NCBI GenBank assembly: GCA_017613485.1
Contig: JAGADS010000055.1
Coordinates: forward strand, 1 to 16,588
Direction of reading: 5' to 3'
Origin: Treponema sp.
GTDB lineage: Bacteria > Spirochaetota > Spirochaetia > Treponematales > Treponemataceae
DNA length: 16,588 nt
Of the stretch, positions 1-5,701 are shown in pieces. The position numbers were made by a program, and so were the translations under genes. The number at the start of each line of letters is the position of its first letter. Within the stretch, counting starts at the first letter, position 1. The notes beneath the pieces are model-generated. The model made no database searches, was not told the origin of the DNA, and saw only the letters and a list, made by a program, of their open reading frames with translations.

Positions 1-59
1 GACAAAACTGAGCAATTTTTGACATGCTGTTCTTTGGGGTGTGGGTTATACTTATAGTC

Positions 60-65
60 AGGAGG
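60..65 (+). promoter_or_regulatory. ribosome binding site that fixes the start at 71
   Basis: A full AGGAGG lies 5 nt upstream of the ATG at 71. The alternative upstream ATG at 41 has no comparable purine tract, so this site decides the start of the toroid-like protein. Confidence 0.75.
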
Positions 66-70
66 CAAAT

Positions 71-943
71 ATGAATGATTCAATTTTGAACTGGTTGATG
101 GAAGATGCAAATCCGGAAGTAAAGCTCAGAACCCTCAAGGAATATCTGAAACTTAGTGACAAAGATGAAAAGGTTGTTGAATGCAAAAAGCAGCTTCTCC
201 AAAGCAAAGTCTATGCCCGCGCCTTGAACAGACTGCATAAGCCAAAGCCCTGGGACAAATATGACGCGATTCTTTCCTTTGCTGAATGGGGCCTTACCCG
301 TGCAGATATCGGTAAAGACATTGACGAGGAAGTCTTTGGATTGATTGAGGCCACAGGTTTTAAGATGCTCTGCGGCGAACCTCTGCTTTTAAGGAATCTT
401 GTAAAGCTTGGATATTACAAGGAAAAAATCGTAAAGGATGAGGTAAACAAGATACTCTCTTTGATTCAGGAAGACGGCGGATTTAGATGCATCAGCACAA
501 ACAAGAAAATCAACGATCCAAAGAAACCCCACAAAAGCTGCATAAAATACACGATTGAGCATCTTATGCTTGTTGCAGAGCTTCATCTTCAGGGAATAAA
601 AACTGAATGCAAGGATGCCCTTGTCCACTATTTTACAAAGCGAAATATTTTCTACCGCACCGACGACATGAAGACCCCTGTGTTTGATGTGATGCTGGGA
701 ACATTCTACACGCCCGACCCGATAAAGATTGGAGCACAGAATATTGTCTATGCACTCAAAGCTTTGGGATGTCCTCTTGATTCAGAGGCAATGAAAGAAG
801 GAATCAAGGTTTTGGATAAGCACAGGCTAGAAAACGGCAGATACGTCCTGACCGATTCAAAAAGCGTCCCTGCATTCAAAGTTGGAGATGTGGGGGCCGA
901 AAATAAATGGATAACACTTTACGCTTATATGATAACGGGCTAA
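71..943 (+). CDS. predicted alpha/alpha-toroid (prenyltransferase/squalene-cyclase-like) protein, function unknown
   Basis: A soluble 290-residue protein made almost wholly of amphipathic helices, with a Q-E-D-G-G-F segment near residue 133 that resembles the QW-type turns of terpenoid cyclase/prenyltransferase toroids. Bacterial members of this group begin like this one (short N-terminal 'NWLME...P.V..RTL' segment) and are often only annotated as prenyltransferase-like or hypothetical; no catalytic DxDD or zinc ligand set is evident, so enzymatic activity is not claimed. The start at 71 is preferred over an in-frame ATG at 41 because a perfect AGGAGG at 60-65 sits 5 nt before it and the extra ten residues do not look like family sequence. 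It has no signal peptide or membrane segment. The next gene follows after 27 nt on the same strand, so co-transcription is possible. Fold assignment moderate, function unknown. Confidence 0.6.
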   Translation: MNDSILNWLMEDANPEVKLRTLKEYLKLSDKDEKVVECKKQLLQSKVYARALNRLHKPKPWDKYDAILSFAEWGLTRADIGKDIDEEVFGLIEATGFKMLCGEPLLLRNLVKLGYYKEKIVKDEVNKILSLIQEDGGFRCISTNKKINDPKKPHKSCIKYTIEHLMLVAELHLQGIKTECKDALVHYFTKRNIFYRTDDMKTPVFDVMLGTFYTPDPIKIGAQNIVYALKALGCPLDSEAMKEGIKVLDKHRLENGRYVLTDSKSVPAFKVGDVGAENKWITLYAYMITG

Positions 944-970
944 AACCGGGAGTTAGTGTTATAGAATTTT

Positions 971-1948
971 ATGATGAGATTATATAACAAGGCTGTAAGT
1001 TTATTTTCTCTAAAGGATTTTGATTGTCGCGAAGTTGAAGGTCACGAGGGCGGACGTAATCAGATTTTTGTATGCAGTAAGAATGGCGAAAAAAAGTTTG
1101 TGCTGAGGATTTCTGCGACTGGTGACAGGACCGAAAAAGATTATCTTGCAGAAACTGAGTTTGTTCATTATCTTGCGGAAAATGGTGCTCCTGTTTCGGA
1201 CGTGATTCCCAGTGTGAACGGAAAGCTTGTTGAAACTGTTGATGATGCTGGCACACAGGTTTTTCTCTCGCTTTTTGAATATGCCAAAGGAATGCTTTTG
1301 TGCGACAACGGTTACCGCTACCGCGATGGTGCACCGCTTGAAGAATACTTTTATAACACAGGAACAACGCTTGGCAAAATCCATGAGCTTTCAAAACATT
1401 ATGAGCCAAGTCCAGATTACCGCCGGCAAGATTATTTTGAAAAATACAACATGGAATACATCAGCAGTCTTATTCCAGATAAATATTCCGATTTGAAAAA
1501 TGCAATTGCATCACGTCTCGAAAAATTCCACACACTTCCAATCGGCAAAGAAAACTACGGCCTTGTTCACTTCGACTATAGCGACGGAAATTATCACATA
1601 GACATGACAAACGGCAACATTACGGTTTTTGACTTTGACAACTGCATGTACTGCTGGTATATGTTTGATTTAGCAAATCTGTGGCTACATGGTGAGGGGT
1701 GGTTCCGTGGCGAAAGTGATCCCGCAAAACGTGAAGCCGGTATGAAGCATTATTTTGACACAATATTAAGAGGCTACAAAACAGAAACTTCAATTTCCGA
1801 CGAGCTTGTAAATCAACTTCCGCTTTTTATTGATATGGTTTTGATTGAAAACATCGTGGACGAGTTTGAATGTGCCGTGCGTGAAGGCGAAGAAGTAAAT
1901 TACGAAGATATTGAATATGCCGCAAATCATCTTATAAAGGGGAGATAA
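971..1948 (+). CDS. APH/RdoA-type phosphotransferase (small-molecule kinase)
   Basis: A 325-residue protein of the aminoglycoside phosphotransferase / choline-kinase-like superfamily. The catalytic loop is intact: H200-F-D202-Y-S-D-G-N207 fits the HxDxxxxN Brenner motif, and D221-F-D223 supplies the metal-binding aspartates. Near residues 42-49 'KFVLRIS' marks the nucleotide-binding beta strand of the N lobe. The family transfers phosphate from ATP to a hydroxyl of a small molecule (antibiotic, sugar, amino alcohol) in the cytoplasm; the substrate cannot be read from the sequence. ATG codons at 971 and 974 are both possible starts and neither has a strong ribosome binding site. The next gene, a GNAT acetyltransferase, starts 4 nt after the stop, so the two are almost certainly co-translated. 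It is not a recognisable member of a named resistance class. Confidence 0.8.
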   Translation: MMRLYNKAVSLFSLKDFDCREVEGHEGGRNQIFVCSKNGEKKFVLRISATGDRTEKDYLAETEFVHYLAENGAPVSDVIPSVNGKLVETVDDAGTQVFLSLFEYAKGMLLCDNGYRYRDGAPLEEYFYNTGTTLGKIHELSKHYEPSPDYRRQDYFEKYNMEYISSLIPDKYSDLKNAIASRLEKFHTLPIGKENYGLVHFDYSDGNYHIDMTNGNITVFDFDNCMYCWYMFDLANLWLHGEGWFRGESDPAKREAGMKHYFDTILRGYKTETSISDELVNQLPLFIDMVLIENIVDEFECAVREGEEVNYEDIEYAANHLIKGR

Positions 1949-1952
1949 CATT

Positions 1953-2411
1953 ATGAGTCTGAAATTCTTAAAGGCAAACACAGCTGATGCAGTAACACTT
2001 GTAGGTATTTCAAAACATGCATTTGATTCTGATGTTGAAGCCGGTGCAACTTGTGCAGGCGGTCCGCCCGGATATAAATCGCTTCCATTTTATACAAAGA
2101 TGGCAAGGATGAACTGCCTTTACAAACTGATTGATGACAACAGCATTACAGTTGGTGGAGCAATTCTTTTTATAAAAGACAATGAAATGAATGTTGGAAG
2201 AATCTTTGTAGCTCCAGAGCATTTTAGAAAAGGCTACGGCATTTTTATGATGCAGCAAATTGAATCAATGTTTCCAGAACTTCAGGCTTTTACACTAGAT
2301 ACACCGGTCTGGAATGTGCGTACAAATGCGTTTTATCAGAAGCTCGGATATAAAGAAGTCCGGCGTGACAGCGATTTTGTTTATTACGAAAAACGGAGAG
2401 GAGCGCAATGA
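1953..2411 (+). CDS. GNAT-family N-acetyltransferase
   Basis: A 152-residue single-domain GNAT enzyme that would use acetyl-CoA to acylate an amine. Motif A is clear: V86-A-P-E-H-F-R92-K-G94-Y-G96 is the pyrophosphate-binding turn (R/Q-x-x-G-x-G/A) after beta strand 4, and the C-terminal 'NAFYQKLGYKEV' at about 125-136 is the typical motif B end. The length is normal for the family. A strong AAAGGGGAG just before the ATG overlaps the end of the phosphotransferase gene, and its own stop overlaps the start of the methyltransferase (ATGA at 2408-2411), so it sits in the middle of a translationally coupled trio. The substrate is unknown. Family call is firm; the specific reaction is not. Confidence 0.85.
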   Translation: MSLKFLKANTADAVTLVGISKHAFDSDVEAGATCAGGPPGYKSLPFYTKMARMNCLYKLIDDNSITVGGAILFIKDNEMNVGRIFVAPEHFRKGYGIFMMQQIESMFPELQAFTLDTPVWNVRTNAFYQKLGYKEVRRDSDFVYYEKRRGAQ

Positions 2412-3061
2412 ACTATTCAAATACAAACGAAAAACTATACGACGATATCGCACTATGGGAAAAAACAGATGGCAAGGAATTGTTTCTTGAGATGCCATTG
2501 AAAGAGAAGAATTCTCCAGCTGTTTTAGATTTCGGCTATGGCTTTGGAGAATATCTTCTTGCTCTAAGCAATGCCTACCCGAATGGAAAAATCTACGGAA
2601 TTGATAGCAACCCTGCCTGCCAGAAAGAGGTGGGCGAAAAAGTTGTAGCCAGAGGACTTAAGAACATCACATTAATCAACAAAGAAGTTCATGACCTTAA
2701 GGATTTTGCAAATGATTCGATGGATCTTGTGATTCTGTACGATGTCCTTCATGGTGGTGACGGTAAAGGCAAATACATGCTTTTTGAAGAATCTCACCGT
2801 GTCCTAAAATCAGGCGGCTGTCTTTCCATCTTGCCTGTACACTTGAGTAACTGGCGTGACCGTGACGGAAAGAAAAAGACATATTCAATTAAAATGATTA
2901 TTGAAGAAGTTAAATCTTTTGGTTTTGAATACGCCGGAACATGTAACCAAAAAGGCGTACATTGGGAAAAATGCCATACCCTGTATTACATCAAAAAGGG
3001 AAACATAACATTTGATACGCTGGAGAAAGTTGGGGTAGTAAACTTCGTGAAAAGCCTTTAG
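2408..3061 (+). CDS. class I SAM-dependent methyltransferase
   Basis: A 217-residue Rossmann-fold methyltransferase. Motif I is L40-D41-F-G43-Y-G45-F-G47, the acidic residue ending beta 2 is D66 in 'IYGIDSN', and the motif IV/post region 'LVILYDVLHG' (108-116) with 'HRVLKSGGCLSI' (130-141) matches the UbiE/COQ5-like Methyltransf_11/25 group that acts on small molecules or lipids. It starts in a 4-nt overlap with the GNAT gene, with GGAGAGGAG as ribosome binding site. It ends 30 nt from the convergent RhuM-Fic gene; no hairpin is visible in between, so the two transcripts may run into each other. With its two neighbours it forms a kinase-acetyltransferase-methyltransferase set suggesting shared substrate chemistry, but that is inference. 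Confidence 0.83.
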   Translation: MNYSNTNEKLYDDIALWEKTDGKELFLEMPLKEKNSPAVLDFGYGFGEYLLALSNAYPNGKIYGIDSNPACQKEVGEKVVARGLKNITLINKEVHDLKDFANDSMDLVILYDVLHGGDGKGKYMLFEESHRVLKSGGCLSILPVHLSNWRDRDGKKKTYSIKMIIEEVKSFGFEYAGTCNQKGVHWEKCHTLYYIKKGNITFDTLEKVGVVNFVKSL

Positions 3062-3090
3062 AAGAAAATGACATCGGCAAAACTGTAGCC

Positions 3091-4029
3091 TCAATCAGTC
3101 AAGAATTGCATGACAAGGTTTACCATGATTTCTTTTTCCTCTGGTTTAGATTCTGCAATCATGATTGTTATGGCTACAAGTGTGTTATCTTCAATCTGCT
3201 TAATTCCGTTCTTAAAAAGCAGGCCATTTTTATTAAGGAAATACAGGAACATGGTCGCTGCAATTCGTTTATTTCCATCACTGAAAGAATGATTCTTTGT
3301 GATGAAATATAGAAGATTCGCAGCTTTTTCCTGAACAGTCGGATAAACATCTTTGCCATCAAAGGTTTGGTATATCGCGCCTAAACTTCCCTCAAATGAA
3401 CCGTCTTTTTCATTTCCAAACAGAGACCCTTCATCATTAAATTTCATTGAATCAATTACTTTTCGGGCTTCCTCATATGTTATTCGATAAGTTTCAGAAG
3501 TTCCATCCGGTTTTTTTACACACTGATGGTCATAATCATCAAGCAAATCAAGTGCATATGTGAACTGTTCTATAACAGATAGAATCTGATTTGTGTCCAG
3601 TTGGTTTTCAGTTCGCCTGATTATTTGTAAGGTCTGGCGAAGTTCCTCAAGACGACGATCATTTGCTGCATATCCTTTGAGAATATACTGTTTGAGCACC
3701 GAATTCGCCCACTTCCGGAATTCAATACCACGCTTGGATTTAACACGATATCCCACAGAGATTATTACATCCAGGTTATAATATTCCACATCACGCACAA
3801 CGTTTCTTTCACCCTCAGTTTGAACTGTCGCAAATTTTGCGACAGTTGGAAGTCCTTCCAATTCTTCCTCAATCGCATTGTTTACATGCTTTCCGATTGT
3901 CTTTACATCGCGGTCAAAGAGTGATGCCATCTGCTGACGGTTCAACCAAACAGTCTCATTCTTATACGGAACCGAAAGACTTACCGATTTGTCAGCACTT
4001 TCAAACAAAATAATTTCTTTCTCGTTCAT
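3091..4029 (-). CDS. rhuM: RhuM-family protein fused to a Fic/Doc domain
   Basis: A 312-residue two-domain protein. Residues about 1-125 are a RhuM domain: 'VWLNRQQMASLFDRDVKTIGKHVNN' at 27-51 looks like a helix-turn-helix and is followed by the diagnostic 'EYYNLDVIISVGYRVKSKRG.EFRKWA' region. Residues about 145-312 are a Fic/Doc domain with H247-S-F-S-D251-G-N253-K254-R255. The lysine in place of the second glycine of HPFxDGNGR, and the absence of the final arginine of the motif, are Doc-like; Doc phosphorylates EF-Tu whereas typical Fic enzymes AMPylate. The fused form is a recognised family (RhuM/Fic/Doc) often found in accessory regions; RhuM was first named from Salmonella pathogenicity island 3. 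AGGGG at 4036-4040 precedes the start. No separate antitoxin gene is adjacent and no clear (S/T)xxxE(G/N) inhibitory motif is seen, so the N-terminal domain may do the controlling. Confidence 0.88.
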   Translation of the reverse strand: MNEKEIILFESADKSVSLSVPYKNETVWLNRQQMASLFDRDVKTIGKHVNNAIEEELEGLPTVAKFATVQTEGERNVVRDVEYYNLDVIISVGYRVKSKRGIEFRKWANSVLKQYILKGYAANDRRLEELRQTLQIIRRTENQLDTNQILSVIEQFTYALDLLDDYDHQCVKKPDGTSETYRITYEEARKVIDSMKFNDEGSLFGNEKDGSFEGSLGAIYQTFDGKDVYPTVQEKAANLLYFITKNHSFSDGNKRIAATMFLYFLNKNGLLFKNGIKQIEDNTLVAITIMIAESKPEEKEIMVNLVMQFLTD

Positions 4030-4079
4030 ATATTTCCCCTTTTTATCCGTATTTTATCAAATAAAAACGAAAAAATCAT

Positions 4080-4113
4080 TAAGTTAGTAATTTAATACAT
4101 AAGTTAACAATTT
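4080..4113. repeat. two direct repeats 20 bp apart upstream of rhuM (possible operator)
   Basis: The 14-nt unit TAAGTTARYAATTT occurs at 4080-4093 and again at 4100-4113, differing only at the R and Y positions. The start-to-start distance of 20 bp is about two helical turns, so a protein could bind both on one DNA face. The pair lies 51-84 bp upstream of the rhuM start and about 40-75 bp upstream of the ridA promoter. Autoregulation by the HTH-bearing RhuM protein is an inference from position. Confidence 0.4.
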
Positions 4114-4153
4114 GTGATAATTTTTTTATATGCCGGGGACTTTAAACAATATC

Positions 4154-4182
4154 TTGAATTCTCTGCCAAACCGTAATATTAT
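4154..4182 (+). promoter_or_regulatory. sigma70-type promoter of ridA
   Basis: TTGAAT at 4154-4159 and TATTAT at 4177-4182 are separated by exactly 17 bp. Transcription would begin near 4189, giving a short leader with AGGAGGT at 4194-4200 and the ATG at 4207. Confidence 0.6.
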
Positions 4183-4206
4183 TGAAGCAAGATAGGAGGT
4201 ACAAGC

Positions 4207-4572
4207 ATGAGTGAAATCATCAGAAAAGACATCAGTGAAGAATGGGCACATTCAGGCATAATCAAGGCAGGCGATTTCTGCTATTTGAGTTACTGTGTCG
4301 GCAACATCGGCGGTACAATCGAAGAACAGATAAACGGAGCCTTTGACCAGATGGAGCAGCGCCTTGCACTTTTTAATCTTACGCTTGAGAATGTAGTGCA
4401 GATGGACTGTCTTTTCCGTGACGTGTGGAACATCCCGGTTATGGAAAAAATCATCAAGGAACGCTTCAAGGGTAAGTACCCGGTCCGTAAATCAATCCAA
4501 ACCGAATTCGCCCATGTCGGTGGAAAAGAAGGCCTCCAGTTCCAGGCCGATGCCGTGGCTTACTGCGGATAA
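4207..4572 (+). CDS. RidA family (YjgF/YER057c/UK114) protein
   Basis: A 121-residue protein of normal RidA length. RidA proteins are trimeric and hydrolyse reactive enamine/imine intermediates released by PLP enzymes such as threonine dehydratase. The conserved arginine that binds the substrate carboxylate appears in 'KYPVRKSIQTEF' (about 94-105). The C-terminal strand reads 'QFQADAVAY' where active RidA usually has '.EIEA.AV', so the catalytic-site glutamate aligns with an aspartate: a conservative change that could mean a divergent subfamily with another substrate. It has its own promoter and a strong AGGAGGT ribosome binding site. The stop lies 14 nt from the convergent hydrolase gene. 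Family call is firm; true deaminase activity is uncertain. Confidence 0.82.
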   Translation: MSEIIRKDISEEWAHSGIIKAGDFCYLSYCVGNIGGTIEEQINGAFDQMEQRLALFNLTLENVVQMDCLFRDVWNIPVMEKIIKERFKGKYPVRKSIQTEFAHVGGKEGLQFQADAVAYCG

Positions 4573-4586
4573 AACAGATAATGACA

Positions 4587-5564
4587 TTACACCCTACCTT
4601 CAATCTCCCGCTGAATAAAATCCACACGGTCAAAAATTGTGGGCTTAAAATACGATGCAACCGCAACCACGATTTTCTTTTCGGGATTAATGTAAATCAC
4701 ATTGCCGCTGTTACCGATGGCGGCGTAGATGTGCTTTTTTCTGCTTATGATCCACCACAGGTAGCCGTAATCCATTCCGCGGAAGTGTTTTCCTTCAACA
4801 GTGCGGGGTTCTGTCATTTCCTTTATCCATTCTGAGGAGACAATCTGCGTTCCGTTAAACGTGCCTTTGTTCAGGCAGAGGAGGCCGATTTTTGCCATGT
4901 CCTGAGCCGTAAGACAAAGCCCGTAACCCGGTGTTCCAAGATTCTGACGGTCACTGAACCACACATTCTGTTTGGGTGTTTTTTCTATTGTGAACTGTTT
5001 GTGTTCCTCTGCGGATTTGGCGATAAAAACTTTGTGTGCCGGAATGCCAAGCGGTTCAAAAAGATATTTGTTTGCGTAATCCACTGTTATCATCTTTGTC
5101 GCCTTGTACAGGATGCCTGACAAAATATGAAGACACACCGACGAATACTTGAACTCATCCGTAAGTCCCTTCCGGCCGCCAAGAAAATCAAGTGAAGTGT
5201 AGGTCCAGTTTTCGCTAGAGCACACTTTTGACCACGGATCTCCCTTGCCTTTGTACGGTGCCCTCATCGTAAGAAGATGCTTTACAGTCACATCATAAAT
5301 TGTCTTTTCTCCGCGCTTCACTTTATACTCAGGGAAATAATCGAGCACTTTGTCGTCAACGCTTTTTATCTGTCCCTTGTCAACCGCAATTCCCACGAGC
5401 AGTGCCATTACACTCTTTGTCACCGACATGACATGAACACAGTCTTCCTTTTTGTAGCCGTTCCAGCAGTCAGAATAAACTTCCTCATTGTCCTTGTACA
5501 CCACCATTTGACAGATATTGGGCTGTTCCCTTTCAATCAGACTGTGCAGTTCTTCTTTGCTCAT
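4587..5564 (-). CDS. serine beta-lactamase-like hydrolase (class C / esterase family)
   Basis: A 325-residue member of the beta-lactamase (Pfam Beta-lactamase, class C/EstB-like) family. The nucleophile motif is S47-V-T-K50, followed by the family stretch 'LTMRAPY' near 98. The second motif reads Y140-S-S where YxN is usual, so the asparagine is replaced by serine; the third motif region is 'GNSGNVIYINPEKKIVV' near 297-313, as in esterase-type members. There is no signal peptide, so it should act in the cytoplasm, which argues against a beta-lactam resistance role and for an esterase, peptidase or amidase on an unknown substrate. AAGGAGAAC precedes the start by about 8 nt and a promoter lies at 5588-5616. 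It converges on ridA with a 14-nt gap. Confidence 0.82.
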   Translation of the reverse strand: MSKEELHSLIEREQPNICQMVVYKDNEEVYSDCWNGYKKEDCVHVMSVTKSVMALLVGIAVDKGQIKSVDDKVLDYFPEYKVKRGEKTIYDVTVKHLLTMRAPYKGKGDPWSKVCSSENWTYTSLDFLGGRKGLTDEFKYSSVCLHILSGILYKATKMITVDYANKYLFEPLGIPAHKVFIAKSAEEHKQFTIEKTPKQNVWFSDRQNLGTPGYGLCLTAQDMAKIGLLCLNKGTFNGTQIVSSEWIKEMTEPRTVEGKHFRGMDYGYLWWIISRKKHIYAAIGNSGNVIYINPEKKIVVAVASYFKPTIFDRVDFIQREIEGRV

Positions 5565-5587
5565 ACTATTGTTCTCCTTTTGTTGAG

Positions 5588-5616
5588 AGTATGATGATTG
5601 ATTTTTAATTAGTCAA
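5588..5616 (-). promoter_or_regulatory. putative sigma70-type promoter of the beta-lactamase-like gene
   Basis: On the minus strand TTGACT (plus coordinates 5611-5616) and CATACT (5588-5593) are separated by 17 bp. The -35 is strong and the -10 has four of six consensus bases. The AAAGGAG ribosome binding site and the start at 5564 follow directly. Confidence 0.5.
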
Positions 5617-5701
5617 TAATGACGTTGAACTTAGTGAGATATTTTGATGCAGCTCACAATTATAGAGAAAAGTATTGTTTTCCATGAATGTCAGAAAGGC
5701 A

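Noticed and set aside
19..52. TTGACA at 19-24 and TATACT at 47-52 as a promoter for the first gene
   Set aside because: The spacer would be 22 bp, too long for a sigma70-type promoter, and the true upstream context is cut by the window edge.
969..1409. Long minus-strand frame opposite the phosphotransferase gene
   Set aside because: It is a shadow of the plus-strand gene, whose product has complete kinase motifs; the antisense product has no recognisable features.
5640..5701. GTGAG / CTCAC inverted repeat downstream of lon as its terminator
   Set aside because: The stem is 5 bp with a 14-nt loop and no T-run on the minus strand, so it is not supportable.
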